A stretch of 64,000 nucleotides of DNA from Cranoglanis bouderius (lineage: Eukaryota > Chordata > Actinopteri > Siluriformes > Cranoglanididae), in contig CM042540.1 in NCBI GenBank assembly GCA_023630585.1, positions 8,104,074 through 8,168,073 of the forward strand, written 5' to 3'. This document shows positions 1 to 11,356 of this stretch, piece after piece. The notes under the pieces are model-generated. The model searched no databases. It was given only the letters and a program-made list of their open reading frames with translations, and was not told the DNA's origin. The position numbers and the translations under genes are program-made. Position 1 is the stretch's first letter. Each line of letters starts with the position of its first letter.

Positions 1-702
1 CCCTTTCTGTCCTGCCAAACATCAACTATTAACCTCTCTCCCACTCATTGAAACTTTCACTCTATCACACCTTCATCCATAGCTTCTTTCACCCTACCAT
101 CCTTTCCAGACCCTGGCTACTTTTCCTCTCTACCACTGGAGTTAGCCTCATCCATCAGCCTCTATTACCCTTCTCCTAAAACCAGGAAGTTTGCTTGCCC
201 TGTTCCTTGGCTGTTGGGTAAGAGCAGCAAAGAGAAAGTGGAGAACATCACAAATCGATACTGATCTCCTTCTACAAGGGAAAGTTGGAAGCTTCTGAAC
301 AAGACCCTTGCAATCGCCACAACACCTTTTTTTTCTTTTCTTAACCTGTCAGCTCCTCCTTCACCAACCTCCCAGAACTCCCAGACATTTACTCCTGCTC
401 CTACTCCTACATGTTTAGGATTCCCCTCCTCTTTCTTTGACATCTTGTCCTGCAATCCCACCACCTTCCACAATGCTCCAGACCAATTCAATTCCACTCA
501 AAACTTTATTTACTACCTTTCCATTTCATCACTTCCGGTTGAGAGCACATCTGGCATCCTGCTGTTTGACTGCTGCTTATCCACCTGTCCTATTTCTGCA
601 TTTTTTCCAGCTTCTGTTTTCTTGCCACTGCTGTGTGCTGGTTGGTGGATTTATGTGCCTGTTTCTCCTGATTTTCTCATCATCTCCCCATTACTATCGG
701 CA
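1..702. other. unannotated pyrimidine-rich stretch
   Basis: T/C-rich sequence with no recognisable gene. It may be flanking sequence or part of the same LINE that becomes recognisable near 880, but nothing in it shows this. Confidence 0.4.
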
Positions 703-885
703 GTCTGCCTGCTGCTAACTCTGCCATTGCTGTGTGCCGTTCACTGTGTGCCACTTGCCGGACTGCCTGCTGCTAACTCTGCCGCTGCTGTGTGCCACTT
801 GCTGGTCTTCCTGCTGCTAACTCTGCTGCTGCTCACCAGAGTGCCTGCTGCTATCTATGCTGCTACTGTATGCCGCTCACTGGCC
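703..885. repeat. short degenerate tandem repeat
   Basis: Several imperfect copies of a unit containing CTGCCTGCTGCTAACTCTGC and TGTGTGCCACTTGC, spaced roughly 45-60 bp. The repeat creates a leucine-rich open frame that I do not regard as a gene. Confidence 0.55.
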
Positions 886-1317
886 TGTGTGCTTCACAAC
901 ATTAAGCAAGCTGGTTGTCAACTGGAAAGACTCTATAAGAAATCAAAACACTCAGTCCTTGCAGAAGCCTATAAAGAACATGTCTGCCTACAGAAATGCC
1001 CTCTACTGTCGAATCTGCCTATCTCTCCATCTCTACACTCATTCTCTATTTTCAGCTGTCAACAAATTACTCAACCCCCCTGAAATCTATTTAGCTGCTT
1101 CCTCTGACCTCTGCTACTCTTTTCTGTATTTCTTTAAAAGTAAAATTTCCAATATTTATAATTCTTTGGCTGGTACCAACTTCATCACCTCTTCTACCCT
1201 CCCATTTCTCTCATTACCACCTATCCCCCATCTTGCAATCCCCCTCTCTCCAGCCTCTCTGCATTTGACCTTGTTGATTCGTCCTATATTTCTGAGATCA
1301 TCGCCTTTAAGTCTTGT
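880..1317 (+). mobile_element. L2/CR1-clade LINE fragment, region before RT
   Basis: Across several broken frames the translation shows the linker between endonuclease and reverse transcriptase of L2-type LINEs: LERLYKKSKHSVLAEAYKEH, then LFSAVNKLLNPPE, DLCYSFLYFFKSKISNIYNS and FDLVDSSYISEIIAFKSCT. The frame changes several times, so it is dead. It stops at the TA where a Tc1 element is inserted. A second L2 piece in the same orientation lies at 4443-4662. Confidence 0.72.
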
Positions 1318-1318
1318 A

Positions 1319-2225
1319 CAGTGAGGGAAAAAAGTATTTGATCCCCTGCTGATTTTGTACGTTTGCCCACTAACAAAGAAATGATCAGTCTATAATTTTA
1401 ATGGTAGGTGTATTTTAACAGTGAGAGACAGAATAACAACAAAAAAAATCCGGAAAAATGCATTTCAAAAAAGTTATAAATTGATTTGCATTTTAATGAG
1501 TGAAATAAGTATTTGATTCCCTATCAGCCAGCAATATTTCTGGCTCCCAGGTGTGTTTTACACATGTAACAAGCTGAGATTAGGAGCACTCTCTTAAAGG
1601 GAGTGCTCCTAGTCTTAGGTCATTACCTGTATAAAAGACACATGTCCACAGAAGCAATCAACCAATCAGATTCCAAACTCTTCACCATGGCCAAGACCAA
1701 AGAGCTGTCCAAGGATGTCAGGGACAAGACTGTAGACCTACACAAGGCTGGAATGGGCTACAAGACCATCGCCAAGCAGCTTGGTGAGAAGGTGAAAACA
1801 GTTGGTGCGATTATTCACAAATGGAAGAAACACAAAATAACAAATCAGTCTCCCTCGGTCTGGGGCTCCATGCAAGATCTCATCTCGTGGAGTTTCAATG
1901 ATCATGAGAACGGTGAGGAACCAGCCCAGAACTACACGGGAGGATCTTGTTAATGATCTCAAGGCAGCTGGGACCATAGTCACCAAGAAAACAATTGGTA
2001 ACACACTACGCCGTGAAGGACTGAAATCCCGCAGCGCCTGCAAGGTCCCCCTGCTCAAGAATGCACATGTACAGGCCCGTCTGAAGTTTGCCTGAATGAT
2101 TCAGAGGAGAACTGGGTGAAAGTGTTGTGGTCAGATGAGACCAAAATTGAGCTCTTTGGCATCAACTCAACTCGCCGTGTTTGGAGGAGGAGGAATGCTG
2201 CCTATGACCCCAAGAACACCATATT
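1319..2225 (+). mobile_element. Tc1/mariner element, copy 1, 3'-truncated
   Basis: Begins at a TA dinucleotide with the terminal CAGTGAGGGAAAAAAGTATT and shares its whole length with two other copies in the window. The transposase N-terminus is readable: MAKTKELSKDVRDKTVDLHK, AGMGYKTIAKQLGEKVKTVG, then after a frame change TIVTKKTIGNTLRREGLKS and WSDETKIELFG with the first catalytic Asp. Sequence identity with the family ends soon after AAYDPKNT, so the rest of the catalytic domain and the 3' inverted repeat are missing. Inactive. Confidence 0.9.
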
Positions 2226-2520
2226 CAAGAAATCTTCTCACAGTACGGTAAAAATAGAGACCTGAGCGTGTTCCTCAGTCTCTTTTGAACGGCCTCGTGT
2301 TATAGCTAAATGATGCCATTGCATGTTCCAATGTCATTCCAATAGCTATTTTAATTCCGTGGGTTAACTATCAGAGCAGCAAGCTCATGCTTGTCCTTTG
2401 TGTCCGCTCGCAGAGTAGCTTTGAGAGAGATACATCTTTCAGTGCGACACAGTCAGTGTCCAAGCTGTGTTGAGTGAAAGTTTGTTTAAAACAAGATCAG
2501 ATTAAGTTTTAATAAGTTAG

Positions 2521-2614
2521 TGTAACCAACAGCAAAAAAAAGGAAACCCTGTTGTGTTTGTGTGCCCAGTGAAGCTGGCATGAAATTTTAAGATCCGCTG
2601 AGATCGCATTTATT
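2521..2614. repeat. direct repeat, first copy
   Basis: Shares TAACCAACAG, TGTGTTTGTGTG, AAGCTGGCA and AAGATCCGC...AGATCGCATT with 2839-2928, about 316 bp downstream in the same orientation. Confidence 0.7.
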
Positions 2615-2838
2615 AGTTTATAAGTATTGAGTTAGCCGCAGGGAACCTGCAGATTAAACTTATCTCACGGTAAAAACCTGAGGTTTGAAGTGCCATGTCA
2701 TAAAACGAGTTACAAATAGTGTTTGTTTGTGTGAAATGCACCGACATTTCCTAACGTGCCATATTTGCATGCAGCAATTCATGATCGTGTGTTTTGTATT
2801 TGAAATTCCATTGCAGACAAGTAAAGCGGAATAAATTC

Positions 2839-2928
2839 GTTTAACCAACAGTGAGAAAAAACCTGCTATGTTTGTGTGTCCAGAGAAGCTGGCACGTAAA
2901 TTTAAGATCCGCCAAGATCGCATTATTT
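2839..2928. repeat. direct repeat, second copy
   Basis: Diverged partner of 2521-2614. Spacing and divergence suggest an old tandem duplication or two units of an unrecognised element. Confidence 0.7.
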
Positions 2929-4058
2929 GCAGTGTACCCGCTGCTTAAATAAGTTTTATATCACTCTTAGCAAAGACAGATTCTTAGCGCCATGAGAGTT
3001 TATTAAGAGTTTCACATTGAGTGATTCTTAAGCCATAAGAGTTTAATCAACCCCTGCTTTATTTATGCCAAATCTAATGTCTTCTGATTTTCAAATCTTT
3101 GAAATTCTTTCTAGTTTCTTTTAAGAGGAGAAGTTGCTTCCATCAAGAACAGCTTTGTTATTCCTTCTCTGTTTTCCCCTTTACTCGTTTGATTTGATTT
3201 GTGTTGCAGGAAGAAAGACTCCACCCACTAGTCATTCTCCTGCAGTGAGGTCACAAGTCCTCAACACACGCCACTATAGGTTCGCAATTACAATCACTTA
3301 AACAACACTCAGCTGTCCCACTACACTTAGGCTCCCATACATTATAAAGATCCGTGTCAGTCTCTCCAACACCAGGCTCCCTAGGAGACTCGCAAGCTAC
3401 AAGTGATGTGTTATTTGCGTAGTGTTTAAATGCGCTGACATTTCATGCAAAGCGCTTGTGTGCAACACACAACGTACCAACTAACTGTGTTTGTGTAGAT
3501 TGCCATAGCAACGATTGAACCTGGAAGTCCTAGGAGACTCTTCCAAGGTAACTCTGAACTGCACATGCGTAGTCTGCCAATGCCATATTGTAAACAAACT
3601 CTCTGGTGTTGCTAAGCTAACCCGAAGCAGTGTTTACACTGAGGCCTACGCTAAAACAACTAGCCTCAAAGGCTAGCGGTTAGCGATTAGCATGTTGTGG
3701 CTTACAGCAGTTGGATACAGCTAATGTTTTGGGTACTGCTAAAGTGATTAACCCACGTACTTCTCTTTCACTTTCTCATTTCAGGTACTTTCCTCTCTTT
3801 TTACCATTTTTCCTCATTCTTCTAGAAAGAAAACACTTACCCACAACAATTTATTGTGTTGAATTTAAATTTAATAAAGCTATTACATTTAACTGAAAAC
3901 ACTCTAAATTGTGGATGCTTCTCCATCGAGTTAAAACACAATTATTTAACCTCTAAGGCCCTGCAATAGGATACACTACTAACCTTTTTTTATGAATTTC
4001 AAAGTAAATCAGAGATAACCCTCTTTTACTTTAAGTTCATTCCTGGCATATAGTTGTA

Positions 4059-4237
4059 CAGCCGTGGCCAAAAGTTTTGAGAATGACACAAATATTAATT
4101 TTTACAAAGTCTGCTGCCTCAGTTTTTATGATGGCAATTTGCATATACTCCAGAATGTTATGATGAGTGATCAGATGAATTGCAATTAATTTCAAAGTCC
4201 CTCTTTGCCATGAAAATGAACTTAATCCCAAAAAAAC
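4059..4237. mobile_element. end of a second Tc1-like family
   Basis: Follows a TA and starts CAGCCGTGGCCAAAAGTTTT, the terminal sequence of a widespread fish Tc1 family, then continues for about 180 bp of its inverted repeat and UTR-like region. No transposase is left. Confidence 0.75.
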
Positions 4238-4442
4238 ACGGGGACCCAGCGAGAGCCGCCACCTGCTTTTCAAACATCCCGCCTTCATTCCACTCAGCAT
4301 TCCGATTGGTCTTCCGAGATGCATCTCGACACCGACCAGAATGCTGATGACACCACAACGTAATGAGGAAATTTGACTTTGACCTATATGTATCATCCAC
4401 ACACTCGCTCTTGGTCACATTATATGCCATGCATTTAAATCT

Positions 4443-4662
4443 TAACTTTCACTGCTATTCCAATGACACTCAAATCTACCTCAGCACCAAAACCTTCCAT
4501 AATCCACCTCTGCACATTCAAATCTGCCTATCATAAATTAAAACCTGGATGAAACACAACTTTCTTAAGATCAACAGCTACAAGACCGAATTCATCCTCA
4601 TTGGTTCAAAATCTAGCCTCAATAAAAATGGACCATTAACACTCCACATTGACTACACAGTT
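4443..4662 (+). mobile_element. L2-clade LINE reverse transcriptase fragment
   Basis: Translates as FHCYSNDTQIYLSTKTF, then IKTWMKHNFLKINSYKTEF and ILIGSKSSLN. This is the RT catalytic block of L2-type LINEs, with YADD decayed to YSND, followed by the WM..N.LKLN..KTE block. Short, with one in-frame stop; inactive. Confidence 0.75.
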
Positions 4663-4663
4663 A

Positions 4664-4698
4664 CAGTCCCCTCCGGAACTATTGGGGCGGCAAGGGGA
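4664..4698. mobile_element. solo Tc1 terminal fragment
   Basis: After a TA, reads CAGTCCCCTCCGGAACTATT, the same terminus as the element at 22360. Only about 35 bp remain. Confidence 0.6.
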
Positions 4699-4773
4699 TG
4701 ACTGTGACAGATGAAAGAACACATCCACCATGGTGTGGAGCATAACACAAACCATTAGTGTTGGCATGATATA

Positions 4774-6166
4774 CAGTGGGGGGAAAAAATATTTGATCCC
4801 CTGCTGATTTTGTACGTTTGCCCACGGACAAAGAAATTATCAGTCTATGATTTTAATGGTAGGTGTATTTTAACAGTGAGAGACAGAATAACAACAAAAA
4901 AATCCAGAAAAACGCATTTCAAAAAAGTTATAAATTGATTTGCATTTTAATGAGGGAAATAAGTATTTGACCCCTTCGACTTAGTACTTGGTGGCAAAAC
5001 CCTTGTTGGCAATCACAGAGGTCAGACGTTTCTTGTAGTTAGCCACCAGGTTTGCACACATCTCAGGAGGGATTTTGTCCCACTTGTCTTTGCAGATCCT
5101 CTCCAAGTCATTAAGGTCAATTTCAATACCCTGGCTGAGGGAAGGAGGTTCTCACCCAAGATTTGATGGTACATGACCCCGTCCATCGTCCCTATGATGC
5201 GGTGCAGTTGTCCTGTCCCCTTAGCAGAAAAACACCCCCCAAAGCATAATGTTCCCACCTCCATGTTTGACGGTGAGGATGGTGTTATGACTTGGGGTCA
5301 TAGGCAGCATTCCTCCTCCTCCAAGCACGGCGAGTTGAGTTGATGACAAAGAGATCTGACCACACCTGACCACAACACTTTCACCCAGTTCTCCTCTGAA
5401 TCATTCAGGCAAACTTAAGATGGGCCTGTACATGTGCTTTCTTGAGCAGGGGGACCTTGCGGGCGCTGCAGGATTTCAGTCCTTTACGGCGTAGTGTGTT
5501 ACCAATTGTTTTCTTGGTGACTATGGTCCCAGCTGCCTTGAGGTCATTATCAAGATCCTCCCATGTAGTTCTGATCTGATTCCTCACTGTTCTCATGATC
5601 ATTGAAACTCCACGAGGTGAGATCTTGCATGGAGCCCCAGACCGAGGGAGGCTGACAGTTTCTTCCATTTGCGAATAATTGCACCAACTGTTGTCACCTT
5701 CTCACCAAGCTGCTTGGCGATGGTCTTGTAGCCCATTCCAGCCTTGTGTAGGTCTACAATCTTATCCCTGACATCCTTGGACAGCTCTTTGGTCTTGGCC
5801 ATGGTGGAGAGTTTGGAATCTGATTGATTGATTGCTTCTGTGGACAGGTGTCTTTTTACAGGTAACAAACTGAGATTAGGAGCACTCCCTTTAAGAGAGT
5901 GCTCCTAATGTCAGCTCGTTACCTGTGTAAAAGACACCTGGGAGCCAGAAATCTTGTTGATTGATAGGGGATCAAATACTTATTTCCGTAATTAAAATGC
6001 AAATCAATTTATAACTTTTGAAATGCGTTTTTCTGGATTTTTTTGTTGTTATTCTGTCTCTCACTGTTAAAATACACCTACCATTACAATTATAGACTGA
6101 TAATTTCTTTGTCAATGAGCAAACGTACAAAATCAGCAGGGGATCAAATACTTTTTTCCCCCACTG
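4774..6166 (-). mobile_element. Tc1/mariner element, copy 2, internally deleted
   Basis: Both inverted ends (CAGTGGGGGGAAAAAATATT and its complement) and TA target duplications (4772-4773, 6167-6168) are present; 1393 bp. On the minus strand the transposase N-terminus is readable (5599-5868) and continues in another frame (5405-5668, TIVTKKTIGNTLRRKGLKS). The first catalytic Asp segment is replaced and the region holding the second and third catalytic acids is deleted, at the same junctions as in copy 3. Non-autonomous. Confidence 0.95.
5876..5910. repeat. internal palindrome of Tc1 copy 2
   Basis: A near-perfect hairpin with arms ATTAGGAGCACTC and its complement around CTTTAAGAG, between the inverted repeat and the transposase start. 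Equivalent palindromes occur in copy 1 (near 1579-1616) and copy 3 (near 21398-21436). Confidence 0.85.
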
Positions 6167-6168
6167 TA

Positions 6169-7380
6169 ATAGTAAACATGGACGCTGGTGCCTCATGTTA
6201 GTAAGAAAAGGACAGCAACAATATAAACCCTGATAAGTGTACATCAGCACTGGGATCCCGTGGGACAAAACAAAAGTTGTAGAAGTGTTTTACTCTCATG
6301 TGGGTATGAGAGAAGGGTCAGATATGAAGCTCATGGGTCAAAGAAAGAGCACATTCATTAACATGAGCATGTGGCACTGCATCCTTAGTAACCGCTTGGA
6401 CTTCTGGGGTTTTTCCAGTGTTTCTGGGGGTATAGTGGTAGGGTTCATATTTAATAATAACCAGTCCATACTCTGAAGCACTCTGGAATAAACCAGAAAT
6501 GAAAATTGCCCGAAAATTAACCACTGCGTTTCCTCATACGGAATCACAACTAATGTATTGATTTTTCTTGAAAAAGTTCCTGTGTTTGTGAAATGATTCC
6601 TGTAGTGTGAATTGGCCTTAAGAAATGCCTCTGTGGAGTTGATGATATTTAAATGATTAAACATTTAATTGTGCATTGATAAATAAAGCATTGATTGATC
6701 TATTTGCCGTGCGTTATGAGACTCTGCAGCTCAAGTGAATCATGTTTTGCACAGATGAATGAAACTGCAGTTACTGTAAATGAAAAGCTCATTATGGAGA
6801 TCATTATGGACAGGACAATCCTCTTGGGAATGTGAGTATCTGGATTTTAGGATGTCTGTAAAAATTGTAGCATTATCTGAGGAAATTTCTTGTGATGGCT
6901 GTTATTCAGACAGGTTTTAAGGAGACTTGATGAATATTTATCCAGGGATTTGCCGATTCTGCCATTCCTGTTAAGCATCTGTTTGACTGCATTATCACAC
7001 TTTCCAACTCGGATAGCATGCTTATGGTGTTTATGATTAAGAAGACAGACACATTCATTGAGCTTTGATGAATTTGCCAACAGCTGCACTGCCGTGTGAA
7101 TATTGAATTATTTAAATGATAATAACAGATTATCTGTGTCTGTTTCATAAATACTCTCATGTTTATCTTGTAATTTATGCATATTCAATACTTGCATGTT
7201 TTTTTTCTAGTTTTTCCCCCCCTAGTGATTAGCCTTTTCTGGTTTTCACCTCCGGCTTCTTTAATTTTGGGTGTGGATTATAGATTTACCTCTGCTGAAC
7301 ATGGATAGCTGTATTCTGACTCCACTTCTGAATCACAATCAGGGTGGGAAATGAAGGGTTATCACTATATATAATATGTA
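6169..7380. other. intergenic, nothing recognised
   Basis: Unique-looking AT-rich sequence. Open frames here are short and show no recognisable domain. Confidence 0.4.
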
Positions 7381-7382
7381 TA

Positions 7383-7505
7383 CAGTGCCCTCCACTAATA
7401 TTGGCACCCTTTGTAAATATGAGCAAAGAAGGCTGTGGAAAAATTGTCTTTATTGTTCAACATTTTTGTTCTTTTGTTTAAAAAAGAAAATCACAAAAAT
7501 ACTGG
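7383..7505. mobile_element. end of a third Tc1-like family
   Basis: After a TA, reads CAGTGCCCTCCACTAATATT and GGCACCC, the terminus of another fish Tc1 family, followed by about 100 bp of its terminal region. The rest is absent. Confidence 0.72.
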
Positions 7506-7559
7506 ATATCATGGATATCTATCCATTAGAGCATTATCGATTATAACAACAGCATTTAA

Positions 7560-7816
7560 GAGCCTATCCCAGGGAACTCGGTGCACAAGGCAGGGGACAC
7601 CCAGGACAGGGTTCCAACCCATCACAGGGCACAATCACACAAACATTCACACTACAGACAAATTTAGAAATGCCAGTCAGCCTACAATGCATGTCTTTGG
7701 ACTGGGGGAGGAAACTGGAGTATCCGGAGGAAACCCCTAAAGCACAGGGAGAATATGTAAACTCACACAGGGCACAGGCAGGAATAGAACCCCCACCAAC
7801 CCCAGAAGTGCGAGGC
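7560..7816 (-). mobile_element. Mermaid-like SINE copy, minus orientation
   Basis: Contains the conserved blocks TATCCCAGGG, CAACCCATCACAGGGCACA, TTTGGACTGGGGGAGGAAAC, ACAGGGAGAATATG and GGAATAGAACCCCCA. The head of the family is tRNA-like. Copies also occur at 14366, 18424 and 20716. The family name is from memory of fish SINEs; the repeat itself is directly visible. Confidence 0.75.
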
Positions 7817-7984
7817 TTTTTTTTTTTTTTTTTGTATTTTGTATTAAGGGGGATATAGGGAGTGTAGACCCCTTGTGAGATCTGACTTGCATTTATCCAA
7901 TAATCAAAGGAAATTTTTAGCAAAAATGTGAACAATTTCCCAATAAATATCCCTACATACACAAAACCCTCTGTAGTCCGATTA

Positions 7985-10140
7985 AAAGGAAAGGTTTCAT
8001 TTGTAACATTAACGCTTTCTGAGCTGATGTTAAAGATAGTTGGAAGAAAAGTGGCAGTGTTGGAAATGTGAAGGAGAAGGTCATCTGCATAAAGGGAGCA
8101 TTTATGGGCCAGACCTAATCAAGTGATTTTCCAGAAACCTCTCCTGACTATGGAGCCGGATAGCCTGGGGCTCTATAGACAGAGCAAATAACAAAGGAGA
8201 AAGGGGCCAGTCCTCTCTTGTACTGCAGTGAAGTGCAAAGGACACTGAATGCATGCTGTTAGTGCAGACTGATATGGCAGGACCCAGGATATAAACTTAG
8301 AACTGAACCCAAATTTGTCTATCATAAAGTATTCCTATACTACCTTGTCAAAGGCCTTTTCAGCATCTAGGGATACCACCACTTCAGGAGATTTGGAACA
8401 AGAAGAAAAGAGAATGTTAAGCAGTCTCCTGGTGGTAAATAATAACTTGACAGGAGAGATTAAGCAAGCATTAACTGCTGCTGACAGCCAGATAAGATGG
8501 CTAGGATTATGACAACAGCATTTAAGAGAGTGATCAGCATGTAGCTGCTCCAGGGGTGGGGGTCTTTTTATCTTTTTTGGGTAGTATGGGAATTGACATA
8601 TCCAACATTGTTTGGGGTAGAGCACCTTCATGAAATGCACTGTTGAATACTCTAGTTAACAGTGTAACCAGGGGAGTAGAGAACATTTTATAAAAAAACA
8701 TTTTATGAAATAAAAGTGAATCCATCATGTCTCATTGACTTTCCTCAGTTCTGGGATATGATAGTTGATTGAGAGGGTTTGGGGCATCGCATGCATGTGG
8801 AGAGTATTCAGCAGTTTAGAATAGAAGTTAGTGAATATCATGTTGATCTCATTCAGGTCTGAAACCATATCACATGACAATGATTTGTTTCTAGGGATTA
8901 ATCTATCTGACTGCACAGACATTTGCCTGCTTTGTTCAAAAAAGCGCTGCTTGGTAATTAACATTTGTTTTTATGATAGTAATTCATGTTCTGAATGGAG
9001 TTATAATTGCTTCTTATAGAGAGTGGAGAAGGAGGAAGCAGAGTAATGGCTATCTATATATCTAATTTCATAAGGTTATTAGCAAACTCATTGACCCTTT
9101 CCCATTCTGCATTCTTCATCTGGGAGACAAAAGATATAATCTGGAAGTAGACTTTGAATGCCTCCCATAAAGTATCTCTGGGGTGTCATCAGTTTTGAAG
9201 AGGAATGCGATCTGGGGGGCATGGTCTGATATGACTATATTAAGATACTCACAGGAATTAATTAAACATCCCTATGAATGGTGTCCCCTCTTGCCCAATT
9301 TTAATATTTACACACTTGTAATACACGGGATATCCAATGTGCAAGGACCTTACTGAGTTTGGTGAGATGGCCACTTATATCAGGGAATGTAATTTACCAA
9401 ACTCAGTTGTAGTGCTGCCTGAGCAGAGTGTGAAACAGAATAAGGTGAGAGAGAGAAAGAAGAGATGAAGGTGGAAAAAGTAGAAAAAAGAAAGAAAAAA
9501 ACCTCCCAAATAAGAAAACATGTACCCATGTACAACAGGTGAACCCTGTACAGTTTGGCCTTAACCTCCTTCTATTGGCCACTCTGCTCTAGGTTCTCTG
9601 AGCTTCAGTCCTCATGGATTGCAATTGAATGGCCATTGAACTGTAGCTGCCTCCCACTCTTGCAGGCTTTGTGGACAACCTTGTCTTTCATCTGATAGCA
9701 GTGAAATTGGATGATGACTGTCACAGGCCTCTCTGGCCCTGATCAAGCTCTTGTGGAAACAGCAACACGCCTTTCCTCGGAACCTCAGTAAAGAAAGCTG
9801 TAGTGTGGGTTTCCTCAATGGACTCTGGCAAGCTGACAATATGTTGTTCCTCCAGTACTGGTTCTATTGGTCTATGGTCTTGGCTTTAAGCTTGGAGTTG
9901 CTGTTAGCCAGGGCCAAGCAGAGAGTGCCTTGAGTGACTGTATGACCTCCATAGACACAGTGCATTAAGCATGTTCAGTCATTGTGGCTTGAGCATGGTC
10001 AAGTTTAGCCTCAAGTGATGTGATAGACAATCTGAACTCTGTGGAGTGGGTAGCCCTTTACTCTTTCAGCAAACTGAGCAAAAACATGATACAGTGACTG
10101 AGAAAATGTGTAGAGCGTAAGGGTGAACATGGAGAGCATG
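7985..10140 (-). mobile_element. L1-type LINE relic with ORF1, EN and RT pieces
   Basis: Read on the minus strand from high to low coordinates: an ORF1p-like part near 9900-10130 (coiled-coil-like) and 9612-9740 (TVIIQFHCYQMKDKVVHKAC, then GRQLQFNGHSIAIHED); the end of the endonuclease near 9190-9240 (VISDHAPQIAFLF); RT segments at 8340-8640 (VVSLDAEKAFDKV) and the RT active site LYADDLLLHIS at about 8080-8091. The order ORF1-EN-RT is that of L1 elements. Several stops and frameshifts, and most of EN is missing; it cannot be active. Confidence 0.85.
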
Positions 10141-10179
10141 TATTGTACATTTTTTTCACTCTTTTGGCTGCTCTCCATT

Positions 10180-10425
10180 CAGGGTCACCACAGCAGATCA
10201 CTTGTCAGCATATTGATTCTGGCAATATTTTACACTAGATGCAACCTTCCTTGGGACCGGCACTGAGAGTGTATTGGGTCATGCAACCCTCCAGTGGATG
10301 GGGTTGGCTCCCTGGCCAGGAATCGAACCCCAGCCGCGGCGATGACAGTGCTGTATGCTAACCTGTTCCTGACTTTTCCTGACCCTGTAGAGCAAGAAGG
10401 ATTCGATAAATATGGATGTATTGTA
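10180..10425. repeat. dispersed fish repeat
   Basis: Contains GGGACCGGCACTGAGAGTGT, GGCTCCCTGGCCAGGAATCG and AACCCCAGCCGCGGCG followed by CTAACC, a tRNA-B-box-like end found in many dispersed fish repeats. Class not certain. Confidence 0.55.
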
Positions 10426-11295
10426 CAGCTCAATGTAAGTGTGTTAAAGCATAAATAGTATGTTTAAATCAACTTAAATGGAATCCTATTGCAAGAGTGT
10501 ATACTCAATACTCTATAAACCTTTAATCAAAATCAAGTATGAAAATACAATTTATAGCCATTTTTGTTACCATAACAACTCATTGTCAACCGGTGGACTA
10601 CAGTCTGGATACAGCCCCGACAAAGTATTTCAGTGGATCGAACTGAGTACTTGAAATAATACTGTAGCAGAGTAGATAATCATATGGAGAAAAACAAACA
10701 AACAAACAAAACAAAACTGTAGTTCAGTGACTTATTTTTCTAAAAAATGAATCAGCTCAGCATCTGTAGCAGATCCTCGGTTGTGGTTTATCCAGTTACA
10801 TGCATTTATGCAAATTATTTAATGGATGACAGCTCATCGTACAGGGCTAGAAACATTATGACAGAAAGGGGAGCATTTCAGACTTTCATAGATTTTTCAT
10901 TTTATTTAGCCTATTAGCAAACGGTCAACATTGCTCGTTTAAAGAAAAGCCAAGGACTAAAACAGAGTGTTTAAAGATGATTGGATTCTCGCTGCATCAA
11001 ATTCAAAACAGATGCCTCATCTGTTCAGGGTTGATGATGCTAGTCAAAAGTGCAATACAAAACATAATCACTTCAAATCAATATGTGTTTTATAGCCATA
11101 AACTAATTAGTAATGGTTATGCATTCAAAGGTAACTTGTTTCAATTCAGTCATGTTAGCTGCTTATCCAGACCTTTGTGAGCAAAAACTTTTATATAGCT
11201 GGACCTCTACAAATTTTGGCTAAATACCCCTGCCTCAAACATTTATGTTTTTTTCTGTAAATGACTTATTTTGAAATGTATAAGTAATATAAAAA
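10426..11295. other. intergenic, nothing recognised
   Basis: AT-rich sequence with a small A/C-rich stretch near 10690-10720. No gene or element recognised. Confidence 0.4.

Positions 11296-11356
<61 letters not shown>
11296..11356. repeat. (AAT)n microsatellite
   Basis: About 20 uninterrupted trinucleotide units. Confidence 0.97.

Larger units (their letters stand above)
2226..4058. other. unassigned intergenic sequence with a direct duplication
   Basis: No gene recognised. It contains a direct duplication (2521-2614 and 2839-2928), short GCTA-rich stretches near 3610-3700 and an AT-rich end. Could be part of an unrecognised retroelement. Confidence 0.4.

Noticed and set aside
445..1083. 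212-residue plus-strand open frame, leucine-rich
   Set aside because: Composition comes from a CTGCTGCTAACTCTG tandem repeat, and its end is an L2 LINE linker in a shifting frame; no gene features.
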